In this document: in pieces, positions 35,201 through 43,900 of the stretch | Position numbering within the stretch: position 1 is the stretch's first letter | Layout: each line of letters starts with the position of its first letter | NCBI RefSeq assembly: GCF_013402875.1 | Contig: NZ_CP058579.1 | Span: forward strand, 3,348,001-3,412,000 | DNA length: 64,000 bases | Direction: 5' to 3' | DNA from: Halorarum salinum | GTDB lineage: Archaea > Halobacteriota > Halobacteria > Halobacteriales > Haloferacaceae | Translations under genes and position numbers: made by a program | The notes under the pieces: model-generated | Told to the model about the DNA's origin: nothing | Seen by the model: the letters and a program-made list of their open reading frames with translations, nothing else | Database searches by the model: none

Positions 35201-35623
35201 CACGCCCGCGGCCGCCGCCCGTTCGATGCCGCGCCGGGCCCCTCGCCTCGCCGCCTCGGCTTCCTCCGGAGCCGGCTGCTCCCGGGTGACCGCGTTCGCG
35301 TTCAGCGGCGGCGGCGCCCCGGTCCGCGATTCGAACGCCGCGTCGACCGGGTCGAGGCCGCCGGCGACAGCGTCGAGGTCGGCGCTGGGGAGGGGAACGA
35401 CCGGGTCGAACTGCCGGACGTCGGCCGTAGTCGATCCGGCCACGGGATGTCGGTCGTCGACGGGATCCTCCCCCGGGGTCGCGGCCGGCGCCACGACGCC
35501 GGCGAGCGTGCTCGTCGCGACCAGCAGCACGACGCCGACGACCGTCAGCGACCCGGCGTCGACGGACGGTCCGCGCCGCGGGGTCGTCCCGTCGTCGTTC
35601 GGCGGTGATCGGTCGGGAATCAT
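32279..35623 (-). CDS. giant repeat-rich surface protein
   Basis: 1,114 residues. A signal or anchor helix (about 26-47) is followed by a helical region (85-220), then a tandem array of 26-residue repeats (224-644, 16 well-kept copies; consensus about GAIDVGDVTVDVSPEIVQNA then AxGAAx), degenerate copies (to about 833), GTPDV-type repeats (about 845-890), an Ig-like domain of the choice-of-anchor-D type (about 915-1010), a Thr/Glu/Pro stalk (1013-1075) and a C-terminal membrane helix with basic end (FGLVGIAALVASKRRDRR). The layout is that of a cell-surface protein anchored at its C-terminus. The repeat itself is not known to me. Confidence 0.85.
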   Translation of the reverse strand: MIPDRSPPNDDGTTPRRGPSVDAGSLTVVGVVLLVATSTLAGVVAPAATPGEDPVDDRHPVAGSTTADVRQFDPVVPLPSADLDAVAGGLDPVDAAFESRTGAPPPLNANAVTREQPAPEEAEAARRGARRGIERAAAAGVDVTPAQRRAVIGGVLEGLNITHPLYGNENATVEQIEAAGEGAAYGSLVGSWEESMTRARVPGAVTLGASHDRLRAACSGAVVGAISVDDVAVEVSPEIVQNAAEGAAKGSIEVDDVAVEVSPEIVQNSAFGAAYGAVEIDEVAVDVSPELVQNAAEGSARGAISVDDVAVDVTPTLVQRAAWGSARGAIGIDDVEVEVSPELVQNAARGAAKGSLEIDDVEVEVNPRIVQDAARGAAEGAIDVGDVEVDVSPELVQNAAHGAAKGSISVGDVNVEVNPELTQRAARGAAKGSISVGDVTVDVSPEVVQNAALGAARGSVSVGDVNVEVNPEIVQNAAEGSARGAINVGDVNVDVSPRIVQSAAYGASNGATDRADVEIGDIDVDIDPTLVQNAAEGAVTGSLDIGDIDVNISPEIVQSAAYGASDGAIEIGDIEVNISPEVIQNAAEGAANGAIDVGDVTVDVTPEIVQAAARGSANGVVELGDVTVDVSPEIVQSAARGSARGSVGTAPSREFPSRVVFVEAASSGASVGAISGSLVRDPLVQDVVTEVSPAVIEAAASGAAQGANSVEGVDVRNLTPEIVRAAASGSANGTVGVAAVDPDVDDVALIEVAASGASEGAINASAATPGIDAASVESAAAGSSRGAANASVSNGSNATDLQAAAFSGSQQGVQAADAGASAEEIERRARNESTNRTLSPEADVIGTPGGIGTPNVTGTPDVIGTPGVTGTPDVIGTPDSTGTPDVTGTPNATTTSPSTPAETASPTPAGEPEVAVDPTDLEYDEVDVGSDETLTVEIANDGTSPLSVTSAAVDDSDAFSVVSDVPSDVPADEEATVEVEFAPTEAGDHAATLGIETNDPDDEVVEVTLEGTGVEETPTPTETETPTDTPTPTETESPTPTETETPTDTPTETPTDTPTETPTDTPTETPTETEEPDEMFALASALGSVAWSPSFPFGLVGIAALVASKRRDRR
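33692..34954 (-). repeat. tandem array of 78-base coding repeats
   Basis: Sixteen tandem copies of a 26-codon unit, one of them lengthened to 31 codons. Each unit has alternating hydrophobic residues (strand-like, DVxVDV) followed by PE(I/L)VQNAAxGAA (helix-like). DNA identity between copies is high enough for slipped-strand or homologous changes in copy number. Confidence 0.85.
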
Positions 35624-36042
35624 ACGTCCCGAACGCCCGATTCGCGTTTCAACCCGCGACACCGTTTCGGACGGGTAAGCGAGGTCCAAACGTCCCGTCG
35701 AAACGTAGTCCAGCGATACGGCGTGTAGCCGGGAACGAGGGGGAACGGGGAGTCCGTCAACGGACCGTATTCCGGCCGTACGTGGTCGACACGTGCGGGT
35801 ACGGGCCGGTGTTCGGCTACCGTCCCCGGGCATCCGTACGTATCGTCGACTGATCCGGTCGACACGCCGTCGATATCGGACCCCGTTCGTCGGCTCACGC
35901 CGGATTACCGTCGTCAGTGACGGCGGCCGTGGCGCGTCCCCGATGCCGGGGGTGAGGCGTCCGGCGGTAATCGGAAGTGAATCGCGGGAGGGCGGGCGTA
36001 GGGGTAGTTTATACACGCGCCGCCGAGCGCCCGTCCCCCGAA
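35624..36042. other. 419-base intergenic region, no gene seen
   Basis: Frames on both strands (35605-35853 plus and 35620-35898 minus) are open only because the DNA is G/C-rich and show no protein-like pattern. A TATA-like TTTATAC lies at 36009-36015 without a matching gene start. The promoter of the surface-protein gene should lie just above 35623, where no strong TATA box is visible. Confidence 0.5.
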
Positions 36043-36585
36043 TCAGTCGTCCCGGAGGGCGTCGTATGCCCGGTTCACCCGTTTGAACGCCTCCTCGTCG
36101 CCGCCCGAGTCCGGGTGGGTCTCCTTCACGCGCTCGCGGTAGGCCCGCTTCACGTCCCCCCGGGAGGCCCCCGGGGAGAGGCCCAGTTCCCGGTATGCCT
36201 CCCGCACCGGCATCCCGGTCCCCGCCGCCGGCGATCCTCTCGTGTCGCCGGGACCGGCCCGGGCGTTCGCCGTCCCGCCCGCACGCCGACCCCCACGTGC
36301 TCGCCGGCCCGCCTCCGCGCGTCGCCGCGCCTCGCGCCCGAGTCGCGACCGGGAGGCGCCGGGGCCCGCCTCCGCGTCCGCGGTCGTCCGCCGGCCCGCC
36401 TCGCGCTCGCGAAGCCGGCGTGCGAGCCGACCGGTCGCGTGTTCCCACATGAGATACGCCGTGACGCCGAACGGGAGCGAGACGAGAAGCAGGAAGAGCG
36501 AGTCGGTGAACGCCAGCACGCCCATGAGCGCGGCGATGCCGGCGAAGACGGCGGCGAGCCCCAGCAGCAGCGTGTCGCGGTCCAC
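36043..36585 (-). CDS. membrane-anchored J-domain protein
   Basis: 180 residues from GTG at 36585. Two membrane segments (about 4-24 and 26-46) are followed by an Arg/Ala-rich linker (50-115) and a C-terminal J domain (about 122-180; YRELGLSPGASRGDVKRAYR) with the HPD motif needed to stimulate Hsp70/DnaK. It could recruit DnaK to the membrane. It is distinct from the canonical DnaJ, which has a different layout. Confidence 0.8.
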   Translation of the reverse strand: MDRDTLLLGLAAVFAGIAALMGVLAFTDSLFLLLVSLPFGVTAYLMWEHATGRLARRLREREAGRRTTADAEAGPGASRSRLGREARRRAEAGRRARGGRRAGGTANARAGPGDTRGSPAAGTGMPVREAYRELGLSPGASRGDVKRAYRERVKETHPDSGGDEEAFKRVNRAYDALRDD

Positions 36586-36697
36586 GTCCGGACTCGGGCC
36601 GCAGCCACCGTAAACCCCTCGTCGCTCGTCACGGGGGCGCGCCTGCCGGCCGAGCCCTGAAGGTCCCGCGCGTGCAACGCCCACCCGGTATCCACCA

Positions 36698-36865
36698 ATG
36701 AGCGTCGGCGGACTCTGCCAGATCTGTGAGGCGAAGGAGGGCCGGTTCACGTGTGACAACTGCGGCGCGCTGGTCTGTGCGGACCACTACGACGAGTCGG
36801 AGGGGTTCTGCGCCCGGTGTGCGGGCACGATCGAGGAGGGCGGCCCCGGTCGGACCCTCGAGTAA
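36698..36865 (+). CDS. 55-residue HIT-like zinc finger protein
   Basis: MSVGGLCQICEAKEGRFTCD begins a chain with C7, C10, C19, C22, C27, H30, C38 and C41: two interleaved zinc sites in the order of HIT-type/treble-clef fingers (CxxC, CxxC, CxxH, CxxC). Such single-finger proteins are common in haloarchaea and are thought to mediate protein or nucleic acid contacts; the role of this one is unknown. It is convergent with pyrF. Confidence 0.8.
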   Translation: MSVGGLCQICEAKEGRFTCDNCGALVCADHYDESEGFCARCAGTIEEGGPGRTLE

Positions 36866-36924
36866 CGCGACCCCGGTCGCGGCTCCGAGCGGCGGGACCC
36901 GGACGCCGACCGCCCGTTCGACCC

Positions 36925-37734
36925 CTACCGGTGGCGGTTCAGCCGGTCGCGGAGCCGCTTTGCCGCCCGTCCCGCGGCGGTCGCGAACCCGTCGCTCCCC
37001 TCGACGTCCGCGAAGATGATGCCCCGCGAGGAGTTGACGAGGCCGACCCCGTGGGCCAGGCCGAACTCGACGGCCGCCTCGGCGTCCCCGCCCTGCGCGC
37101 CGACGCCGGGGACGAGGAACGGGAGGTCGGGGACCTCGCCGCGGAGCTCCTCCAGTTCGTCGGGCGTCGTCGCGCCGACGACGAGGCCGACGTTGCCCGC
37201 GTCGTTCCACAGGTCCGCGAGCGCCGCCACGCGGCGGTACAGCGGCTCCCCCGACTCGAGTTCGAGGTCCTGCAGGTCCGCGCCGCCGGGGTTGGAGGTG
37301 CGACAGAGCACGAACACGCCCTTCTCGCGCCGCGAGAGGAACGGCGAGAGCGAGTCGCGGCCCATGTACGGGTTCACCGTGATGGCGTCGGCGTACTCCA
37401 GGAGCTCGGCGTACTTGCGCGCGGTGTTGCCGATGTCCGCGCGCTTGGCGTCGAGCAGGATCGGCACGTCCTTCCCGTGGGCGTACGCGACCGTCTCTCG
37501 GAGCGAGCGCCAGCCGTCGGCGTCCTCGTAGAAGGCGACGTTCGGCTTGTAGCAGGCGGCGTACTCGTGGGTCGCGTCGATGATGCGGCGGTTGAACGCC
37601 CAGCGCGGGAGGTCCCTCTCGAGCAGGTGCTCGGGGATGCGGTCGAGGTCGGCGTCGAGGCCGACCGAGACGACGGTGTCTCTCGCCTCGATCCGGTCGC
37701 GGAGGTCCGAGAAGAAGGGGTTGAACTCGGGCAT
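36925..37734 (-). CDS. pyrF: orotidine 5'-phosphate decarboxylase
   Basis: 269 residues of the longer 'type 2' form. It converts OMP to UMP, the last step of pyrimidine synthesis. The catalytic D-x-K-x-x-D is D95, K97 and D100 in LLDAKRADIGNT, with K63 in CYKPN. No other pyr gene lies near. It diverges from the MFS carrier gene at 37878. Confidence 0.95.
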   Translation of the reverse strand: MPEFNPFFSDLRDRIEARDTVVSVGLDADLDRIPEHLLERDLPRWAFNRRIIDATHEYAACYKPNVAFYEDADGWRSLRETVAYAHGKDVPILLDAKRADIGNTARKYAELLEYADAITVNPYMGRDSLSPFLSRREKGVFVLCRTSNPGGADLQDLELESGEPLYRRVAALADLWNDAGNVGLVVGATTPDELEELRGEVPDLPFLVPGVGAQGGDAEAAVEFGLAHGVGLVNSSRGIIFADVEGSDGFATAAGRAAKRLRDRLNRHR

Positions 37735-37877
37735 CGTGGTCGTTGAATTCGGTTCCGCGCGGCGAGGCTAAGTGTTCCTGTTTTCCCCGGCTGAACGCCG
37801 GGTCGCCCACGGGGGATCCGTCCCGGAACGGCGTGCCCGCGATGCCGATGGGTTCATTGTCGAGTCCCCCGATCACG

Positions 37878-39059
37878 ATGGAGATGCGGGAGCGCCGTCT
37901 GGTCCTCGTCGTGACGTCGGTCGCGCTGTTCCTCTCGGTGCTGGTGTGGTTCAACTACTCCGCGGTGCTCCCCCTCGTCGTCGCCGAGTGGGGGCTCTCC
38001 GGGACCGAGGCCGGGATCGTCTTCGGCGCGTTCCAGGCGGGCTACCTCCTCGCCATCCTCCCCGCGGGCTGGCTGGCGGACCGCTACTCGCCGCGGTGGG
38101 TGATCGCCGTCGGCGCGACCGGCACCGCGGTGCCGAGCCTCGCGTTCGCGGGCGTCGCCGACGGCTTCCTCCTCGGGACGCTGCTGCGCTTCCTCTCGGG
38201 GCTGTTCGTCGCCGGCGTCTACGTCCCGGGGATGCGCTTCGTCAGCGACTGGTTCCCGGGGCCCGTCCGCGGGAAGGCGCTCGGGCTCTACATCGGCACG
38301 TTCTCGCTGGGCGCGGGCCTCTCGTTCGTGTTCTCGACGATGGCCGCGGAGGCGGTCGACTGGCGGCTGGCGATCGCGGTCACGAGCGTCGGCGCGCTGT
38401 TCGTCGCGCCGCCGATGCTGTTGCTGACCCGCGACAACCCGGAACGGACCCGGTCGACGGGCGGCGGCCTCGACTACTCGATCCTCCGGAATCGGGAGTA
38501 CCTCTCGGCGGTGTGCGTCTACTCCTTCCACAACTGGGAGCTGTTCGGCGTCCGCAACTGGCTGCTCGCGTTCCTCGTCGCGGCGCCGGCGTTCGCGTCA
38601 GTCGAGTCGGCGGTGCTGCCCGGCCTCGTCGTGGGCGGGATGATCGTCGCGAGCGGGTTCGGCAACGTCGCCGGGGGGTGGCTGAGCGACCGGGTCGGCC
38701 GCCCCCGGACCATCGCCGCGGCGCTCGGCGCCAGCACCCTCGTCAGCGCGGTTTTCGGGCTGCTCGGTCGACTCCCGCTGGCGGCGCTGGTCGCGATCAC
38801 CGTCGGGTACGGCTTCGTCCTCGCGATGGACAGCGCGCCGACCTCGACGCTGGTGACGGAGGTGGTCGCCGACGAACACGTCGGCACCGCGCTTTCGGTC
38901 CAGTCGCTCGCCGGCTTCTCGACGACGGTGGTCTCGCCGGTCGTGTTCGGCCTCGCGCTCGACCGGGCCGGCTACGCGGCCGCGTTCCCGACGCTCGCGG
39001 CCGGCGGGTTCGTCGGGTTGCTCTCGGTCGGCGTGCTCGTCAGGGCTCGCGGGGAGTGA
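37878..39059 (+). CDS. MFS transporter
   Basis: 393 residues with 12 predicted membrane helices. The loop after helix 2 (GWLADRYSPR) and the equivalent GWLSDRVGRPR after helix 8 match the MFS signature. ATG at 37878 (MEMRERRLVLVV) is preferred because upstream codons are not protein-like; starts at 37842 or 37848 are possible. Substrate not predictable. Confidence 0.85.
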   Translation: MEMRERRLVLVVTSVALFLSVLVWFNYSAVLPLVVAEWGLSGTEAGIVFGAFQAGYLLAILPAGWLADRYSPRWVIAVGATGTAVPSLAFAGVADGFLLGTLLRFLSGLFVAGVYVPGMRFVSDWFPGPVRGKALGLYIGTFSLGAGLSFVFSTMAAEAVDWRLAIAVTSVGALFVAPPMLLLTRDNPERTRSTGGGLDYSILRNREYLSAVCVYSFHNWELFGVRNWLLAFLVAAPAFASVESAVLPGLVVGGMIVASGFGNVAGGWLSDRVGRPRTIAAALGASTLVSAVFGLLGRLPLAALVAITVGYGFVLAMDSAPTSTLVTEVVADEHVGTALSVQSLAGFSTTVVSPVVFGLALDRAGYAAAFPTLAAGGFVGLLSVGVLVRARGE

Positions 39060-39161
39060 GGGAAGTGAGGGGTGTGGACCCGCTCGACCGTTCGGGCCGC
39101 TGCCCTCCGTTGTTACGACGGTAGTGAACGCCGTCGTGTTCCGATCGTACTCTCAATCTCC

Positions 39162-39167
39162 TTATAC
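39162..39167 (+). promoter_or_regulatory. TATA box of the DUF7344 gene
   Basis: TTATAC, 25-30 bases ahead of the ATG at 39192, the spacing for leaderless transcription. Confidence 0.6.
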
Positions 39168-39191
39168 GTTCGGCGCTCCTGGGTTCGGACG

Positions 39192-39566
39192 ATGGCGGAC
39201 TCCAAATCCAACGAGAGTAGCACTCCGGTTCGACGCTCGCGGACGACCCCCGAAGCGGTTTCGCCCGGCGAAGCGTTCGACCTCCTCGCGAGCCAGCGGC
39301 GTCGGTACGTCCTCGACTGCCTCCGCGAGCGGGGGGCGCCGATGACGCTCGCCGGGTTGGCGGACGAAGTCGCGGCGCGCGAGCGGGACGTTTCGGTCCC
39401 CGACGTTCCGGCCGAGGAGGGAGAGCGGGTCCACGTCTCGCTGTACCACTCGCACGTCCCGAAACTGGCGAACGCGGGCGTCGTCGAGTACGACCGGGAG
39501 CGGGACACGGTGACGCTTTCGGCGGCCCGCGAGCACGTCGAACCGTACCTGGAACTCGTGGCGTAG
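39192..39566 (+). CDS. DUF7344-type winged-helix regulator
   Basis: 124 residues. The pattern AFDLLASQRRRYVLDCLRER, then a helix pair (MTLAGLADEVAARE), then VHVSLYHSHVPKLANAGVVE is a winged-helix domain of a haloarchaea-wide family. It probably binds DNA. Two further members lie at 57226 and 58669. It is 46 bases upstream of the TrmB-type gene. Confidence 0.8.
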   Translation: MADSKSNESSTPVRRSRTTPEAVSPGEAFDLLASQRRRYVLDCLRERGAPMTLAGLADEVAARERDVSVPDVPAEEGERVHVSLYHSHVPKLANAGVVEYDRERDTVTLSAAREHVEPYLELVA

Positions 39567-39612
39567 GAATCGCCTCCGACGGGTTAAGTGCCCGTGTGGC
39601 GTTTGCTCCCCC

Positions 39613-40401
39613 ATGCCCGACGAACGGTCTGCCGTCGAAGCGCTGGGCCAGCTCGGATTGACCGAGTACGAGGCGAAGTGCTTCGTCGCGCTCACCCGAA
39701 TTGCCCGGGGGACCGCCAAGGAGATCAGTCAACTGTCCGGCGTCCCCCGGTCGCGGGTCTACGACACCGTCGACGGTCTCAACGAACGCGGACTGGTGGA
39801 CGTCCAGGAGTCCGACCCGCGGGAGTATCGGGCCGTCTCGAAGGACGAAGCGTTCGACGTCCTGCGTCGGGACTTCGACTCCAGCATCGAGGCGGCGGAC
39901 GCCGCGTTGGAGGACCTCGAGTCGGCAAAGACCGAGGAGGAGAAGGGCGTGTGGGCGATCGCGAACGCCGACCACGTGAGCGGCCGGATGAAGACGCTCC
40001 TCGACGACGCGAACGAGCACGTCCACTTCGTCGTCGCCGACGAGACGGTGGTGAAATCGGAGGTCCTCGACCGTCTCGCGGCGGCGACCGACCGCGGCGT
40101 CACGGTCGTCGTGGAGGTGCCCTCGGAGCCGGTGCGGGACCGCATCGAGGAGGCCGTTCCCGACGCCCGTATCGTGGTGTCGGCCGACCTCGGCGAGACG
40201 AGCCGAGTGGCGAAGAAGTGGCCGGGGCAGTTGATACTGGTCGACCATCACCACGTCCTGGCCAGCGGCGTCGAGGAGGGCGACCTCCCGGACCTCCCGA
40301 AGGAGACGGCGGTGTGGACGCACGGCCACGACCACGGGTTCGCGGCGTGGATGCGGGAACTCGTCGACGACCGGACGCGGGACGTCGAATCCGCGGGCTG
40401 A
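39613..40401 (+). CDS. TrmB-family transcriptional regulator
   Basis: 262 residues. The N-terminal winged helix (about 8-80; LGLTEYEAKCFVALTRIARG and VPRSRVYDTVDGLNERGLVD) is typical of TrmB. The C-terminal part (about 115-255) resembles the effector/phospholipase-D-like domain that often senses sugars or metabolites. The effector is unknown. It lies directly upstream of a HalOD1 gene. Confidence 0.88.
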   Translation: MPDERSAVEALGQLGLTEYEAKCFVALTRIARGTAKEISQLSGVPRSRVYDTVDGLNERGLVDVQESDPREYRAVSKDEAFDVLRRDFDSSIEAADAALEDLESAKTEEEKGVWAIANADHVSGRMKTLLDDANEHVHFVVADETVVKSEVLDRLAAATDRGVTVVVEVPSEPVRDRIEEAVPDARIVVSADLGETSRVAKKWPGQLILVDHHHVLASGVEEGDLPDLPKETAVWTHGHDHGFAAWMRELVDDRTRDVESAG

Positions 40402-40475
40402 GAGCCGAGGGACGGTACGGGTATCGGGAACGAACCGAACGACGAATCGAACGTCCAACCGGGAGAGAACGACGG

Positions 40476-40820
40476 ATGGAGCGACGAACCGACGACGGCA
40501 ACCGAGAGCACGAGATGCGAAACGACGACACGCGAAACGACGAGAAGCGGGACGACGTGGTCCGGGACGCGTACACGACCGACCAGGACCGGTCGCTGAC
40601 CGACGCGATGCTCGGCGCCATCGAGCGGTGCAAGGGTGACGACCTCACCCGCGACGACTTCGTCCTCTACGAGGACGTGAACCCGGACGCCCTCGACTCG
40701 CTCTTCCGCCACGACGCGGAACCGAGGACGGAGGTGACGTTCGCGACCGACGGCGTGGAAGTCGAACTGTGGGGCGACGGCGGGGTCGAGATCCGAGTCG
40801 GGGACGCGACGGCCGAGTAG
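40476..40820 (+). CDS. HalOD1 output-domain protein
   Basis: 114 residues. The last 65 residues (FVLYEDVNPDALDSLFRHDA and VTFATDGVEVELWGDGGVEI) match the halobacterial output domain HalOD1, a small domain of signalling proteins found only in haloarchaea. The first 40 residues are a charged, low-complexity lead (NDDTRNDEKRDD), so a start at the internal ATG 40515 is possible. Confidence 0.7.
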   Translation: MERRTDDGNREHEMRNDDTRNDEKRDDVVRDAYTTDQDRSLTDAMLGAIERCKGDDLTRDDFVLYEDVNPDALDSLFRHDAEPRTEVTFATDGVEVELWGDGGVEIRVGDATAE

Positions 40821-40993
40821 GTGGTCGTGGCCGGTCCGGAGGGCGGCGGGGCGGACGGCTGATGCGGCCGACGTTTCCGGCACACCGCGTAGCTCTCTCC
40901 TCCAGACCGACGAGTGGGCCCGCGCTCCGGAGGGGTTCGCGAACCGCGGCCACGTCGACCTCGACTACGCGTACAGCCGGGGAGCCGGGCGCC

Positions 40994-43900
40994 TCAGTCG
41001 TCGCCGCTCACCGCGCCGCGCTCGAAGCCGGAGACCGTCCCCTCGCCGCCGGCCGCCTCGGGGAGGTCCTCGCGGACGTCCTCGCCGCGACCCTCCGCGA
41101 TGACCTCGGCGTAGGCGTCGGGCAGCACGCGGACGAACTCGCTCACGGCCTCCGACCAGTTCTCCAGCAGTTCGGCCGCCCGGTCGCTCCCGGTGCGGGC
41201 GAGGTGGTTCTCGACCAGCCGGCGGAGCATCGCCCCGTCCGCGTCGGTCAGCTCCCGGGAGAGCGACACCATCCCGCGGTTCACCTTCGCCCCGAACTCG
41301 TCGTCCGGGTCGTACACGTACGCGACGCCGCCGGACATGCCGGCGCCGAAGTTCCGGCCCGTGTCGCCGAGCACGGCGACGACGCCGCCGGTCATGTACT
41401 CGCAGCCGTGGTCGCCGACGCCCTCGACGACCGCCTTCGCTCCCGAGTTGCGGACCGCGAAGCGCTCGCCCGCGACGCCGTTGACGTACGCCTCGCCGCT
41501 CGTCGCGCCGTAGAGCGCGACGTTGCCGACGACGACGTTCCCGGTCGGGTCGAACGCGGCGTCGGCGGGCGTCTCGACGGCGACCGTCCCGCCCGAGAGC
41601 CCCTTGCCGACGTAGTCGTTCGCGGCGCCCGTGAGGCGGGCGCTGACCCCGGGCGCGAGGAACGCGCCGAACGACTGGCCCGCCGTCCCGTCGAAGTCCA
41701 GCCTGACGGTGTCGCGCGGGAGCCCGTCGCCGCCGTGCTCGTTCGCGATGCGGTTCGACAGCGTCGCGCCGACCGCGCGGTCCGTGTTGGCGAGGGTGTG
41801 CGAGAGCGAGACCGGTTCGCCGGTCGCGAGGGCGTCGGCCGCCTCCTCGAGGAGGTCCCAGTCGACGCCCTCGGCGACGTCGCGGTGATCCTGCTCGCGC
41901 ACCTTCGTCCGGTCGCCCGGCGCGGGCTCGGCGAGCACGGTCGAGAGGTCGAGTCGGGCCGGCTTCCCCTCGAGGTCGTCGCGCTGGGCCAGGAACTCGG
42001 GGCGGCCGACCATCTCCTCGACGGTGCGGAAGCCGAGTTCCGCCATGAGTTCGCGCAGCTCCTGCGCGATGAACGTCATGTAGTTCACGACGTGCTCGGG
42101 TTCGCCGGGGAAGCGCTCGCGGAGGTCCTCACGCTGGGTCGCGACGCCGACCGGGCAGGTGTTCTGGTGGCACTGTCGGGCCATCACACAGCCCGACGAG
42201 ACCAGCGACGCGGTGCCGAAGGAGAACTCCTCGGCGCCCAGCAGCGCGGCGACCGCGACGTCGCGGCCGGTCTTCATCCCGCCGTCCGCACAGACGCGAA
42301 CCCGGTCGCGCAGCCCCGTCGCGCGGAGCATCTGGTTCGTCTCCGCGAGGCCGAGTTCCCACGGGAGGCCCGCGTTCTTGATGCTCGTCTTCGGCGACGC
42401 GCCCGTGCCGCCGGAGTGACCGGACACGTGTACTACGTCGGCCTCGGCCTTCGCGACGCCCGCCGCGATGGTGCCGATGCCCGCCTCCGAGACGAGCTTC
42501 ACGTTGATGTCGGCCTCCGGGTTCGCGGACTTCAGGTCGTGGATGAGCTGCTTCAGGTCCTCGATGGAGTAGATGTCGTGCTGGGGCGGCGGCGAGATGA
42601 GCCCGACGCCCGGGGTCGAACAGCGCACGTGGGCGATGTACTCGTTCACCTTCGCGCCGGGGAGGTGCCCGCCCTCGCCGGGCTTGGAGCCCTGCGCCAT
42701 CTTGATCTGGAGCTCGTCGGCGCTCGCGAGGTACTCCGCGGTGACGCCGAACCGGCCGGAGGCGACCTGCTTCACGTCGCACTCCCGCTCGGTGCCGAAG
42801 CGCTCGGGCGGCTCCCCGCCCTCGCCGGTGTTCGACTTGCCGCCGAGCCGCCGCATGGCGATCGAGTTGTTCTCGTGGGCCTCCGGCGAGAGGCTCCCGA
42901 GGCTCATCGCGGCCGTCGAGAAGCGCGTCGCGATCTCGCCCACGGGTTCGACCTCCTCCAGCGGGACCGGGTCCCGGTCCGAGTCGAACGCGAGGAGGTT
43001 CCGGAGTTCGGCGGGTTCCTCGGCGTCGTTCACCTGCTCGGCGAACGAGTCCCAGGACTCGCGGTCGTTCCCGCGGACCGCGGCGTGGAGGTCCCGCACC
43101 GAGTGGGGGTTCCAGCCGTGGTGGAGCCCCGACGAGCGGTTCTCGTACTCGCCGTGGGTCTCCAGTTCGGGGTCCGCGCCGAAGCCGACGGCGTGGCGCT
43201 CGCGGACGTCGGCCGCGAGTTCCTCGATGCCGATCCCCTCCGTCCGGATCTCCGTCCCCTCGAAGTACTCGCGGACGAACCCGGAGTCGAGCCCGACGGC
43301 CTCGAAGATCTGGGCGCCGCGGTACGACTCCACCGTCGAGATTCCCATCTTCGCCATCGTCTTGAGCAGCCCCTGTTCGAGCGCGGCGCGGAACGTCGCG
43401 AGCGCCTCCGCCTCGTCGGCGCCGTCGGGGCCCGCGACGAGATCGCGCACCGTCTCGTAGGCGAGGTACGGGCACACCGCGCCGGCGCCGTAGCCGACGA
43501 GGGTCGCGACGTGGTGGACCTCGCGCGGGTCGCCGGACTCGACGACCAGTCCGCACCGTGCGCGCAGGCCCTCACGGACGAGCGCGTGGTGGACCGCCGC
43601 CGTCGCGAGCAGGCTGGGGATCGGTGCGGCGTCCGGGCCGACCGACCGGTCCGAGAGCACGAGCACGTCGACGTCGTCGCGGACGGCCGCGACCGCCTCC
43701 TCGCGGAGCGTCCCGACCGCGCGTTCCAGGTCGCCGTCGGGGTCCCACGTCGTCGCCAGCGTCCTCGCGGCGAGGTCGCCGTCGGTCCGGGCGTCGAGGT
43801 CGCGGATCCCCGCCGCCTCAGCCTCGGAGAGGATCGGCGAGTCACAGATCACCTGCCGCGCGTGCTCGGGCGACTCGCCCAGCAGGTTCCGCTGGGGGCC

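Noticed and set aside
35605-35898. Frames on both strands between the surface-protein and J-domain genes
   Set aside because: Open only because of G/C-rich DNA; no protein-like pattern and no promoter.
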